Source: Gemmatimonas sp.
Lineage (GTDB): Bacteria; Gemmatimonadota; Gemmatimonadetes; Gemmatimonadales; Gemmatimonadaceae
Direction of reading: 5' to 3'
Assembly: GCA_023910675.1 (NCBI GenBank)
Contig: JAAVWC010000005.1
Location: 124,001-188,000, forward strand
Length of the DNA stretch: 64,000 nt
In this document: piece by piece, positions 16,866-25,922 of the stretch
Layout of the letters: every line of letters starts with the position of its first letter
Numbering within the stretch: the first letter of the stretch is position 1
The notes under the pieces: model-generated
Seen by the model: only the letters and a program-made list of their open reading frames with translations
Databases searched by the model: none
What the model was told of the DNA's origin: nothing
Translations under genes and position numbers: made by a program

Positions 16866-17570
16866 ATGAGCACGCGTTCCCGCATCATCAGAGTGTCTCT
16901 GCTCTGCGCACTCGTATTTCCGGACAGCGGGAGTGCGCAAACGCCTGCAGCCATCAATACCGCCCGAGTCGACAGTCTGCTCGATGATGTTGCAAAGGCC
17001 CGCAGCGCCGGACGATCCGACCGGCTGATACTATCGTGGCTACACGCATGGGCGTGCCGGTCGCCATGGCGACGCCGGCAAAGATCCGATGCGTGCGATT
17101 GCGCTGAAGATGGGCGGCGCTGACGTCTACCGTTATCGCGCGATCTCTCAGCGCATACCGCGATGATTCTCGACGTTGAAGTTCTTCAGCGAGAACGAAG
17201 GACTGATCATGGGCGCGACGAGTGCGGCCGTGGCGACCTTACGCGCGCTGACTATCCGCACTACTGATGGCGGTCGCGGCTGGCAGCGTGTGGACGAGGG
17301 GCCGCGTCCGTTCGAGCTCACCTGGAACGGATCGTTCCCATCACGACTGGTGGGATGCGTCACCGTGCAGAACTACAATCCGAACACGAGTCAGGCACAG
17401 CGTGTGGTGGCCAAGACCACCGACGGCGGCAAGACGTGGCGCTCTGTTCCGATGGGTCGGGCGGTGAACAAGATTGTCTCGTGCCGAATGGCAACGCGAT
17501 CGATGTGAACGTCATTGGCGTCGACCTGTACACGTTCGCATGGACGCCGCTTGGAGCGGGCGACAAATGA
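16866..17570 (+). pseudogene. decayed gene(s): signal-peptide stub and BNR/Ycf48-like fragment
   Basis: At 16866 a frame starts with a good signal peptide (about 1-26, ending in GSAQ) and INTARVDSLLDDVAKARSAG, then degenerates into Arg/Trp-rich sequence and stops at 17123. From about 17165 a second frame reads FFSENEGLIMGATS, then RTTDGGRGW and KTTDGGKTWRS, which are BNR-type repeats as in Ycf48/HCF136-like propellers. After NKIVS the frame shifts again and ends near 17570. These could be pieces of one secreted protein or of two. The BNR repeats are the only confident motif. Confidence 0.45.
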
Positions 17571-17661
17571 CATGACGCTGCCGCCGTGATATGCTCCTGC
17601 ACGACGATTCGTCACCGCGCGATTGCGCGGGATCTCTGACAACCCTCAGACAGCACATGTC

Positions 17662-17805
17662 ATGAAGAAACCGTTCAACATGCTCGCTGTCAGCGTCTCC
17701 GCCATGACCAGTGGCCCCGACGGCGACAAGTTCGAAGTGGCGGGGCTCCCGGTACGCTGCGCGCATTGCCGCGGGGAGCTGTTTGTCGAGGGTCGCGCGC
17801 GCTAG
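17662..17805 (+). CDS. short zinc-ribbon-like peptide, possibly a truncated gene
   Basis: A 47-residue frame with one CxxC (VRCAHCRGELF) following VAGLPV. This resembles the first half of small zinc-ribbon proteins, which normally continue to a second CxxC about 30 residues later. Here the frame ends before that. It may be a remnant. The surrounding 17.6-18.1 kb region is not well coding. Confidence 0.3.
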   Translation: MKKPFNMLAVSVSAMTSGPDGDKFEVAGLPVRCAHCRGELFVEGRAR

Positions 17806-17832
17806 TCGGACCGACCGGCGCTGCACGCGACG

Positions 17833-17892
17833 GCATCACGTTATGCATCACGTTATGCATCACGTTATGCATCGCGTTGTGCATCGCGTGAC
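17833..17892 (+). repeat. 12-bp tandem repeat
   Basis: Three perfect copies of GCATCACGTTAT (17833-17868) are followed by two diverged ones (GCATCGCGTTGT, GCATCGCGTGAC). The repeat lies in a non-coding stretch upstream of the hydrolase at 18143. Each unit contains an ATGCAT at its junction with the next, so the array also gives a series of small palindromes. The rest of 17893-18142 shows no gene I can support. Confidence 0.8.
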
Positions 17893-18142
17893 TGCGCACC
17901 GCACTCAGGCGCTACCTTGCGGTTGGCCGAACCACGACGGGCAACGGTGGCAAGAACATGTTGGCGTACGTCGTTCGGTATCGACATGGTGGCGCGGCGA
18001 CGCTGCCGGAACGCCTTGCGGAGATGGCGCGCGTGCTCCCCAATGGACGCCACGGAGGAGGAGCTGTTTGGTAAAGCGCTTGCGGCTGTCACGATGCATC
18101 TTTCTCGCACACGCAAACGGTAGAGATCTGTCCAGGAGAACG

Positions 18143-19477
18143 GTGCCAGCTTCCCCGCAAAAAACGCTCACGGCAGCCGCCGCGACGTTGGCGTTCGCAT
18201 CATCCATGTCCGCGCAAGCACCGGTGGCGGAACCTGGCGCGTTTCTCGTTGGGAACTATCAGGGGGTCATTGCCGCGTCGCCGACGCCTCGGCGCATCAT
18301 CGTGCGCGTATTCGAGGGTCCGGATCATCGCATGGCCGCGTACCTGGTGCAGCTCGATCAGGGCGGTATGGACGACCGGCAGATTGCCGATACCGTGCAG
18401 TTGCTGAGCAGCGGACTGCGCGCCGTATTTGGTGGGCGCACGCGCTACGAGGTGCGCACCAACGCCGACGGCATCACCATGACTGGCAGCTATGGCTCAG
18501 GCGCCACGACGCGTCCGTTCACGCTGAGACGCAACAGCAGCGACACCGAGTATCGCGCGACGAACGCGCCAGCGGCCCGGTTTGTCACCGTCGCGAAGGA
18601 CGTGCAGATCGAGGTGCTCGACTGGGGCGGGACCGGTCTTCCACTCGTACTGCTTCCCGGACTTGGCTCCAGCGCGCACGTGTTCAACACGTTTGCCCCC
18701 AAGCTCGCACAACGGTATCGCGTGCTCGGGATCTCTCGCCGCGGCTATGGCGCGTCGACTATCGCGTCGACGGGATATCGCACCGACAGTCTGGCCAACG
18801 ACGTCCTTGCCGTACTCGATTCACTCAAGCTGACCAAGCCAGTAGTGGCCGGCTGGTCGTTCGGCGGCGCGGAGATGAGCTCCATTGCCGTGCGCGCTCC
18901 CGATCGCGTGTCGGGACTCGTGTATCTCGACGCGGGATACGTGTACGCGTTTCAGGATACCCGGCGTGGCGATCTTTTCGTGAGTGCTGCTGAGGTGCGA
19001 CGTCAACTCGAGACCATCAGTCTGGCGTCCAGTGCATCGCCTACGGAACAGATTGCGGTGCTTCGCGGGTTGCGCGAGCGCACGCTTCCGGATCTGCAAC
19101 GCGATGTGCCCATCTCGCTAGCCGCCTTGACGGCGTCGCCGCCACCGCCGCCGCCGTCCCGAGCCTGGGAAGCGGTTCCAACCTACATCTTCAACGGCAT
19201 GCAGAAGCACACGCGCATCCCGGTGCCGGTGCTGGCGATCTACGCGTATCCGCACCTGATTCCGCCAACGGTAGATTCCCTCACGCGTGCCGGCATGCTG
19301 GACGCCGACAAAACGACCGAAGTGCAGGCGCTCGCCTTCCGGCGCGATGTGCCAACCGCCAGAGTGGTGCTCATCCCCAACGCAAACCACGCAGTCTTCA
19401 CTTCGCACGAGGCCGACGTGCTCCGCGAGATGCACGCGTTCATTGACGGGTTGGCCACGCTCAAACAGAACTGGTAG
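18143..19477 (+). CDS. exported alpha/beta hydrolase
   Basis: A 444-residue secreted protein. The GTG at 18143 is preferred because it follows AGGAGA at 18134-18139 and gives a signal peptide ending in SMSAQ; the frame is open far upstream but crosses the tandem repeat and has no coding character there. Residues of about 30-150 form an N-terminal domain of unknown role (GNYQGVIAASPTPRRIIV). The rest is a hydrolase core with LLPGLGSSAHVF, nucleophile elbow GWSFGG (Ser239) and a late PNANHAVF His motif. A Pro-rich insert (PPPPPP) lies before the cap end. Function is probably an ester or amide hydrolase in the periplasm. Confidence 0.85.
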   Translation: MPASPQKTLTAAAATLAFASSMSAQAPVAEPGAFLVGNYQGVIAASPTPRRIIVRVFEGPDHRMAAYLVQLDQGGMDDRQIADTVQLLSSGLRAVFGGRTRYEVRTNADGITMTGSYGSGATTRPFTLRRNSSDTEYRATNAPAARFVTVAKDVQIEVLDWGGTGLPLVLLPGLGSSAHVFNTFAPKLAQRYRVLGISRRGYGASTIASTGYRTDSLANDVLAVLDSLKLTKPVVAGWSFGGAEMSSIAVRAPDRVSGLVYLDAGYVYAFQDTRRGDLFVSAAEVRRQLETISLASSASPTEQIAVLRGLRERTLPDLQRDVPISLAALTASPPPPPPSRAWEAVPTYIFNGMQKHTRIPVPVLAIYAYPHLIPPTVDSLTRAGMLDADKTTEVQALAFRRDVPTARVVLIPNANHAVFTSHEADVLREMHAFIDGLATLKQNW

Positions 19478-19649
19478 CATACCCGTCAGCCTCGGATGCC
19501 TCCTTCTCTCGGATGCCTCCGTGAGAGCGGTTCAGACCACGCCAGCTACGCGACGGCGGAGGAACAGGTTGCGCCTCCCGCAGTGCGCGACCAACGTTCA
19601 GTAGTGCCCGTGACACTCGCCGTTCACCCGACAATCAGGAATTGACCAG

Positions 19650-20066
19650 ATGCCGTCACCCCATTGGCCTTTCGTCATCGGAATACTCTTCGCCGGCGTC
19701 GCGAGCACCGCACAGGCACAGGGCATTCCGCTCTCGCGCCGGGCATCGCCCTCGTCTGTGTTGTTCATGCGCAGGTTGCCGCTCGAGCAGTACGCCGGTT
19801 CGCTCTCCGTGGCCACGCCGCCAGGGTCGCTGCGTCGCGCGGTGACCATCGACTCGTTGCCGCTGCGGGCAATGGCGGCCGCGGCACTCAATCAGGACAC
19901 CGTGCGTTCCGTATCCGCGGATGAGATCGCCACGACGTGCAACATGCCCGTGTTCGTGCGCGACTCGGCCGCGGTGCCGCCTATGCCGGTTATGCGCGGC
20001 AATACCTCGACGAGCGAGGTGGGACGGTTACGGGGCTGCCGCAATCTGCTCAATGATTCGCGCTGA
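19650..20066 (+). CDS. small secreted protein of unknown function
   Basis: A 138-residue product with a signal peptide (about 1-24, ending in AQAQG). The mature chain has two Cys (TTCNMPVFV and GRLRGCRNL) that could form a disulphide, and a DEIATTCNMPVFVRDSA segment that may be a small beta domain. No family recognised. It follows the hydrolase after 170 bases; in between are two copies of a CTCGGATGCCTCC word at about 19493-19520. Confidence 0.6.
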   Translation: MPSPHWPFVIGILFAGVASTAQAQGIPLSRRASPSSVLFMRRLPLEQYAGSLSVATPPGSLRRAVTIDSLPLRAMAAAALNQDTVRSVSADEIATTCNMPVFVRDSAAVPPMPVMRGNTSTSEVGRLRGCRNLLNDSR

Positions 20067-20074
20067 GCCTCACG

Positions 20075-20443
20075 CTACGAGCCGCTGACTCTCCTGCGGC
20101 CACCACATGCGACGCGCGCATGGTGACCGCGTCGCCGTAATCGCTGCGGCCCCTTGCGCGACATCCGCTCGAAGAGCACGGCGCCATCACTTGCCTGCGG
20201 AAATGCGTTGAGCCGCAGTTCGCGTACCCGCTCCGCCATGGCCGGCTGCGTCTGCGGCCAGAACCACGAGGGGCCGAGGTCGAATCCGTCGGCGCGTGGT
20301 GCACCGTCTGCATTGACGGACAGAATGCGTCCGCCGATGCGGTCGCGTGCTTCGAGTACGACACACGGCATGTTGGCGGCGTGCAGCAAGCGCGCGGTGT
20401 ATAGACCGGCGAGGCCGGCGCCGATCATGACGAGGGGTTGCAT
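20075..20443 (-). pseudogene. N-terminal fragment of a flavin amine oxidase
   Basis: The frame starts with a textbook FAD dinucleotide-binding motif, VMIGAGLAGLYTARLL, then VVLEARDRIGGRI and FDLGPSWFWP, all found at the N-terminus of FAD-dependent amine oxidases and protoporphyrinogen-oxidase-like enzymes. After about 95 residues homology stops, Arg-rich sequence follows and the gene ends at 122 residues instead of about 350-450. The substrate and C-terminal FAD-binding parts are missing, so this cannot be active. Confidence 0.75.
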
Positions 20444-20645
20444 GGCTTGCTCAGTGTCGTTGCGCAGGCGGTGCGGGTGTGCTCGCCCAAGAGAATGGTA
20501 AGTGTCCTCACGCTGCCATGAACTGATCTCACTGAGGCATCCAAGGATTGGAGGTCACAGAGGGGCGTTTCGGTCAGCGGGTGGAGATCGCGTCAAGGCG
20601 ATTACATTGCAGACAACATCTTCCACCTGTCGCTTTCATCGCCGC

Positions 20646-22262
20646 GTGACTCTTCTCTCCTGCTCCAACATCGGTGTCTCCTTCGGAGCCACCGAACTGC
20701 TCAAGAACATCACGTTCACCGTCGCCGAGGGCGAACGGTGGGGGGTTATTGGGCGTAACGGCGCCGGCAAGTCGTCGATCTTCAGCGTCATTACCGGCGA
20801 CCGTCAGCCGAATGTGGGCGCCGTGGCGCGCAAGCCGGGCATGCGCCACGCGCTGCTCGACCAGCACCGCGCCTTCGAAGGGGCAACGACCGTGTGGCAG
20901 GCGGGCGCGGCGGCGTGGCGCGAGGTGATCGCCCTCGAGCAGAGCATCGCCGATCAGGCGATGAAGCTGGGCGAGTTGGGGGACAAGGTCACCGACGAGA
21001 TGCTCGAGAAGTTCGGGCACGATCAGGAGCGCTTCGCCGATATGGGCGGCTACGAGTATCACGCCCGCGTGGATGCCGTGTTGCAGGGTCTTGGCTTCGA
21101 CGCCGAGGAGTCCAAAACGCGGCTCGTGTCGACGCTGTCGGGTGGTGAACGCGGACGCGTCGGGCTCGCGGCGCAGCTCATTGCGCCCGCCGACTTGCTC
21201 ATGCTCGACGAACCCACCAACCACCTCGATCTCGACACCATTTCGTGGTTGCAGGAGTGGCTCAAGGATGCCGGTGAGACCGTCTTGGTAGTCTCACACG
21301 ATCGTGCGTTCCTCGATGCCATCTGCACGCACATGCTGCACATCGAGGCCAAGTCGAGCGAGTGGTACAAGGGCAACTACAGTCAGTTTGTCCCGCAGCG
21401 CGCCGAACGACGGCTCACACGTGAACGCGAGTTGGAGAAGCAGCGTGCGTACGTAAAGAAGGAAGAGGAGTACATCAAGCGGAACATCGCCGGCGTGAAC
21501 TCCTTCCAGGCCAAGGGTAAGCGCAAGCGTCTCGAGCGGTTGCCGCGACTCGCGCCGCCGCCGGGCGATCCGGCCGCCATGTCACTCGAGTTCAAGGTGG
21601 GGGACCGCGGTGGTGATCAGGTAGTGGCCATCAAGGACCTGCGTGTGGAAGTCCCCGGGCGCGTGCTGGTCGACGACTTTACGGCTGTACTGCGCCGCAA
21701 CGACTTCGTCGCCCTCGTGGGCCCCAACGGTGCCGGCAAGTCGTCGTTCATTTCCACGATGCTTGGCGATCGTCAACCCGTCGGCGGCAGCGCCAAAGTC
21801 GGCAGCTCCATTACCCCCGCGTACTTCCGTCAGGACTTGAGTGACCTGCCGCTGAACATGGCGATGTTCGACGCTATTCAGGCACAGCGTCCGCTCTGGA
21901 ATCGCGGGCAGGTGCAGAACCATTTGGGCGCGTTCGGATTCAGCGGCGAAGAGGTGTTTCGCGAAATCCGCACGTTGAGCGGTGGTGAGCGCGCGCGCAT
22001 GGCGCTGGCGCTCATGACATTGTCCGGTGCCAACCTGCTCGTGCTCGACGAGCCCACCAATCACCTCGACGTCGAAAACATCGAAGTGCTCGAAGATGCG
22101 CTCGACGAGTACGAAGGCACCGTGCTCATCGTGAGCCACGATCGCGCGTTCTTGCGTCAGGTGGCCACGCGCGTGTGGTGGTTCAACGGCACGCGGCTCA
22201 TGGACTTTGATGGGCCGTTCGAAGAGTGGGAAGCAGACCAGGCACGACGCGCTGCGAAGTAG
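20646..22262 (+). CDS. ABC-F family ATPase (Uup/EttA-like)
   Basis: A 538-residue protein with two ABC ATPase domains and no membrane segment, which defines ABC-F proteins acting on the ribosome. Domain 1 has Walker A GRNGAGKSS, signature LSGGERGRV and Walker B LLMLDEPTNHLD; domain 2 has GPNGAGKSS, LSGGERARM and LLVLDEPTNHLD. The inter-domain linker is basic and helical (REREL EKQRAYVKKEEEYIKR region), as expected for the P-site tRNA interaction motif. The GTG at 20646 is chosen because homology starts at LLSCSNIGVSFG; an upstream extension lacks homology. Subfamily is uncertain between Uup-like and EttA-like. Confidence 0.93.
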   Translation: MTLLSCSNIGVSFGATELLKNITFTVAEGERWGVIGRNGAGKSSIFSVITGDRQPNVGAVARKPGMRHALLDQHRAFEGATTVWQAGAAAWREVIALEQSIADQAMKLGELGDKVTDEMLEKFGHDQERFADMGGYEYHARVDAVLQGLGFDAEESKTRLVSTLSGGERGRVGLAAQLIAPADLLMLDEPTNHLDLDTISWLQEWLKDAGETVLVVSHDRAFLDAICTHMLHIEAKSSEWYKGNYSQFVPQRAERRLTRERELEKQRAYVKKEEEYIKRNIAGVNSFQAKGKRKRLERLPRLAPPPGDPAAMSLEFKVGDRGGDQVVAIKDLRVEVPGRVLVDDFTAVLRRNDFVALVGPNGAGKSSFISTMLGDRQPVGGSAKVGSSITPAYFRQDLSDLPLNMAMFDAIQAQRPLWNRGQVQNHLGAFGFSGEEVFREIRTLSGGERARMALALMTLSGANLLVLDEPTNHLDVENIEVLEDALDEYEGTVLIVSHDRAFLRQVATRVWWFNGTRLMDFDGPFEEWEADQARRAAK

Positions 22263-22318
22263 TCTTCGCGGCGCTCGTACCGGCGGTGCAGTGACGAGAA
22301 GGTGTGAGTCGGCGAATC

Positions 22319-23413
22319 TCAGCTGATAGGCGTAGCCGCCGCAGCCATCAGCGCAGCGGACGCCGACGCGAGTGGAAGCCAGCTCTCGAACCGCGTACCT
22401 CCCCCCGGTGTCGATTCGACGACTACGTCGCCACCGGTGTCCTCCACGCCAATGCAAATCCACGCCTCATACGGCGCCGCGTCTGTGGTCCGTGTTGCCG
22501 CCGTGCGCGCGGCCAGCACACCGCTTGGCCTGTCGTACCGAACGGTCGACGACACGGCAATGCGTCCGCCTGCATCGCAGGCATCGCAGGCATTGACGAC
22601 GAGGTTGAGCATCACCTGATCGAACTGCGAGCGATCCATGTGCACCCGCGCGCTGTCCGCATCGAGGGCAATGCGGAGCTCGACGCCTTTGGTGAGGCGC
22701 GTCAGTATCGTGCGCAGCTCACCGAGCTGCACGTCTGCAACAAACGTTTCGGTGCGAGCCGGTTGCTGGCGAGCAAAGGTGAGGAGCTACCGTACGAGTG
22801 GCCGCCCGCGGTCGGCGGCGGCGCTGATTTCGTCGATCTCCGTCAACTGGCCTGTGGTCAGCGCGTCCTCTCGCAAGTTCTCCGCCGTCGCCATGACTAC
22901 GGCCAGCACGTTGTTGAAGTCGTGCGCCACGCCACCGGCCAGGCGTCCGAGTGACTCGAGGCGTTGTCCCTGCTGCAGCACACGCTCTGCGCGATGCAGT
23001 TCGTCACTCTGCCGCCGGTCAATGGCTTCTTCTTCGGCGGCCATGGCGATGAGTCCGAGCAGATTGAAAAGAATGGCCGCAGCCTCCGCCCACGCGGGCA
23101 GATCGGGCATGCCGGCGCGTAGCCCCAGCGCCAATTCTAGTACGCCACGGACTGCGAGCGTGGTGAAGCCGCCCGCAAGCAGCAACATGGACAGGCGATT
23201 GCGGGTGAATACATGTCGATGCTACCAAGCCACGGCGGCTGGAACAGCATACACGACAGCGTGCAACGCTCGGCTCCAGATCACCGGTAAGAGGCGAATC
23301 TCGGACATCCAACGCAGCGCGACCCAGATCCCGACCCCGTGGAGCAGGAATACGCCGGCGCCGAGGTTGATCTGGTCGAATGACGAAAGGTCGGCGAAGC
23401 GGACGGGCGCCAT
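22319..23413 (-). pseudogene. sensor histidine kinase gene with two in-frame amber stops and a catalytic-domain deletion
   Basis: A single reading frame covers a membrane N-terminus (ADLSSFDQINLGAGVFLLHG, then hydrophobic helices), HisKA with GRLAGGVAHDFNNVLAVV and a HATPase N box LNLVVNACDAC. It is interrupted by TAG at 23222-23224 (after AVPAAVAW) and TAG at 22787-22789 (in LVR*LLTFARQQP, where related kinases usually have Gln). The HATPase domain jumps from GVEDTG to GDVVVESTPGGGTRF, losing the G1, F and G2 boxes (about 40 residues). The ATG overlaps the stop of the Ser/Thr kinase gene by one base (TGATG). Three independent lesions make function very unlikely. Confidence 0.8.
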
Positions 23414-24120
23414 CAGGGTGTACTCAATCTCCCGGCAAAGAATCCTAGGGCCAACGCGACGAGCGCTACTGTCAGAAGTATCGGCGTCGAATGCCCATGT
23501 CGGGATGCTGAAATCCCTGACACGCTGTCAGTTCTTGGCCCTCCCCCGCGGTCGTGTAGGACGGACGGCTCCAGCGCCGCCACAAACTCGTCGACGGTGC
23601 TGAACCGGTCGGCAGGATTCCGTGCCAGTGCCTTCGCGATGGCCGCCGCGATGTGCGCCGGTACCAGTGGGCGCACACTCGCCACCGACCGCGCTTCCGT
23701 GGTAATGACGCGCGACATCACCGACTGCGGCGTCGGACCGGCGTGCGGCGCCTCACCCGCGAGCATCTCGAAGAACAGCGTGCCCAGCGCATAGATGTCG
23801 ACGCGCGCGTCCACCTGCTTTTCGCCGCTCGCCTGCTCGGGGCTCATGTACTGCGGCGTTCCCATGGCGACGCCCGTTTGTGTCATGCGTGCGCGGCCGG
23901 CATTGCGCAGCGCGAGCGCGATACCGAAATCGAGTACCACGGGCTGCCCGTGCTGCAGGATCACGTTCTCGGGCTTGAGCACCTTGAGCGCGACGTGGCG
24001 ATCGTGTTTGAGATCGCGCGCACGATACACGGTGGCCATGCCGCCCTTGCCGAGGTGTTCCTCGATGAGGGAACGGCCAGCGAGGGCGGTACCGAGTTCG
24101 TCGGTGTAGCTACGGGGCAT
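23413..24120 (-). pseudogene. Ser/Thr protein kinase with in-frame deletion of the catalytic loop
   Basis: A 235-residue frame begins as a bacterial Pkn-type kinase: glycine loop GKGGMATVY and VALKVL with the ATP-binding Lys. It then passes straight to KPENVILQHGQPVVLDFGIA, which is the end of the catalytic loop and the DFG segment. The alpha-C Glu, hinge and HRD motif, roughly 90 residues, are gone, although the frame is kept. The rest (GTPQYMSPEQ, DIYALGTLFFEML) and a C-terminal membrane helix are intact. The ATG at 24120 is chosen from homology. It could persist as a pseudokinase, but decay of the coupled sensor gene suggests a pseudogene. Confidence 0.75.
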
Positions 24121-24178
24121 ATGAAAACAAACGCGGGATGACGGTATCTGTTGCCTTGGCCGCCTTCGCGTCATCGGT

Positions 24179-25132
24179 TCAACGATCTGCCAGCACCGCC
24201 TCAAGCTTGTCAAACGACCCAGTCCACCCCTGCGTCATGCCGCCGCGCTCCTTCACGAACGCCGCGATCTCCTCGGGCGTGGCGGCGCCGAACACCGACC
24301 AGCGAACGGTCACACGCGTCGTGCTCGGCCCTTCGGCGGTGAGCAGCACCGTCGTGTGCATCTTCTCTGGCCACACCGGCGCGCCGGGATGCCGGGAGAT
24401 GTTCTCGTGTTCATCCGCGAAGTTCTGCACGTACTCCACGCGATGCGGTCGCTCGAGGCGCAGATACTGCACGTGGCCGTACATCGTGAATGCGCCGTTG
24501 CCCATGGCATAGAACGCATCGCCGCCCTCCACGAGGTTGACGCGACGGAACTCCATGGTGAAGCCAGTAGGCGGCAACCACTTCGCGAAGTGCTCGGGTT
24601 GCGTCCACATGTCGTACATCGTGTCGATGGGCGCGTCGAAGCTGCGGTTGATGATGAAGACATCAGCGTTGGACATCTGCTTCTCGAGATACTCGCCGAG
24701 GCGGTCCCACGTGGCGTTGCCGCCGGCCGCCTTGATAAAGGCGCGCGTTTGCTGCGCCGCTTCGGGGGTGGGCAGCGTCATCGTCATGACGAGCTCGGTT
24801 TGTCCGTTCAGCTCACGAAAGGTGGCGGTGACCTGAAAGATGGGCGCGCTGTCGGCCGATGACGCGCCGTGATCGTAGACGAGCCGCTGCTGCGGGACGA
24901 CTTCGTGATAGCGCGTGAAGTTGGGCCAGTCTTTCCCGTCGGGGCCGTGCATGGTGTAGTCCCAGAATCCACCGGGGCGTAGCTCTTTGCTGTGCGTCGT
25001 GATTGAGAAGCCACGAGGGCCCCACCATTGAGACACTTGGGCGTCATAAATCCATGCATTCCAGACGAGCGCCACCGGCGCGTCGTACAAGCGGGTAATG
25101 CGAATCTCGCGCGCGCTGTTATCGGTGGTCAT
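24179..25132 (-). CDS. double AHSA1/SRPBCC-domain protein
   Basis: A 317-residue cytoplasmic protein made of two tandem SRPBCC folds of the AHSA1 type: the first with ITRLYDAPVALVWNAW and WWGPRGFSITTH (residues about 8-150), the second with INRSFDAPIDTMYDMW and WLPPTGFTMEF (about 160-315). Such proteins bind small hydrophobic ligands in a central cavity and are often encoded beside ArsR-type regulators. Here the ATG at 25132 overlaps the end of an ArsR gene by 14 bases. Ligand unknown. Confidence 0.9.
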   Translation of the reverse strand: MTTDNSAREIRITRLYDAPVALVWNAWIYDAQVSQWWGPRGFSITTHSKELRPGGFWDYTMHGPDGKDWPNFTRYHEVVPQQRLVYDHGASSADSAPIFQVTATFRELNGQTELVMTMTLPTPEAAQQTRAFIKAAGGNATWDRLGEYLEKQMSNADVFIINRSFDAPIDTMYDMWTQPEHFAKWLPPTGFTMEFRRVNLVEGGDAFYAMGNGAFTMYGHVQYLRLERPHRVEYVQNFADEHENISRHPGAPVWPEKMHTTVLLTAEGPSTTRVTVRWSVFGAATPEEIAAFVKERGGMTQGWTGSFDKLEAVLADR

Positions 25133-25511
25133 TGTACGGGGCCGGTGGGGTGGTAGGTGGGTCGGTGCGGGTGGACTCACTGACCGGGGGGGCAACGGTC
25201 TTGAGGTACTCGCCAAGCCGATCCAGACTGGCTTCCATGAACACGCGGTACTCGTCCATCCACTCCGCCGCGTCCTTGAGCGGCGCCGCATTGAGCGTGC
25301 ACGGGCGCCACTGCGCCTCACGCCCCTTGGTGACGAGGCCGGCCCGCTCGAGCACCTTGAGATGCTTGGTGACCCCGGGGAGCGTCATCCGCCCCAAAAA
25401 GGGCTCGGCAAGTTGCGAAACGCTCGCCTCCCCAAGCCGCAAACGCGCCAAAATGGCCCGTCTGGTGGGATCGGCGAGCGCCGAAAAGGTCTGGCTGAGG
25501 GTGTCCGGCAT
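25119..25511 (-). CDS. ArsR-family transcriptional regulator
   Basis: A 130-residue winged-helix protein: FSALADPTRRAILARLRLGE, SVSQLAEPFLGRMTLPGVTK and HLKVLERAGLV are the standard ArsR helices. There is no Cys metal site, so it belongs to the non-metal group that accompanies AHSA1 proteins. The last 25 residues are Pro/Thr-rich and are encoded partly within the overlap with the next gene. It is the first gene of a two-gene operon and probably represses it. Confidence 0.93.
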   Translation of the reverse strand: MPDTLSQTFSALADPTRRAILARLRLGEASVSQLAEPFLGRMTLPGVTKHLKVLERAGLVTKGREAQWRPCTLNAAPLKDAAEWMDEYRVFMEASLDRLGEYLKTVAPPVSESTRTDPPTTPPAPYNDHR

Positions 25512-25523
25512 GCTTTACAGGAT

Positions 25524-25548
25524 GGTTAATTAGCCTTTTGATATAATA
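25524..25548 (-). promoter_or_regulatory. AT-rich promoter/operator candidate upstream of arsR-like gene
   Basis: In an otherwise GC-rich region this stretch holds the near-palindrome GGTTAATTAGCC (25524-25535; 10 of 12 positions symmetric) and, on the minus strand, TATTAT (25543-25548) that could be a -10 box. The position, 13 bases before the regulator's start, fits autoregulation. Confidence 0.4.
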
Positions 25549-25585
25549 CCACGCCGGAAAATAGCGGCAGGCCCCACCCCGTCGA

Positions 25586-25801
25586 TTATGCGGTGTACTG
25601 CACCCGCTTGCCCAGCGGCGCGAGGCTCACGCCGGCCAGGCGGAAGTGTGCCGGGCCGAACGGGATGCCAATAATGGTCAGGCAGAGCGCCACCCCCGCG
25701 CAGACACGCGTGATGGCCAGCACGACACCGGAAATCACCCACGCGACCCACGACAAGAAGCCGCCGCAGATGCACCAGAGTACGTTCAGCAGTGTCGTCA
25801 T
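25586..25801 (-). CDS. YccF-domain inner-membrane protein
   Basis: A 71-residue protein with two hydrophobic helices and the YccF signature: TLLNVLWCICGGFLSWVAW, then GVALCLTIIGIPFGPAHFRL and LAPLGKRV. E. coli YccF has two such repeats; this protein has one copy, matching the second. Role unknown. The gene stands alone, divergent from the prolyl oligopeptidase. Confidence 0.88.
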   Translation of the reverse strand: MTTLLNVLWCICGGFLSWVAWVISGVVLAITRVCAGVALCLTIIGIPFGPAHFRLAGVSLAPLGKRVQYTA

Positions 25802-25922
25802 GAAGATCCCTACGTCTGTCGCACGGCCGCGTTACACGGTTTGCGCGCACCCATGCGCCTGTGAACATTACGGGGGCCATGCCGCCGAACGGCCCATTCA
25901 CAATCGACGATACCTCCTGACT

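Noticed and set aside
22787..23224. Stop-codon recoding of TAG as an amino acid
   Set aside because: The same gene also lacks the core of its ATPase domain, so TAG codons are better explained by decay; no supporting element such as a selenocysteine-type hairpin was seen.
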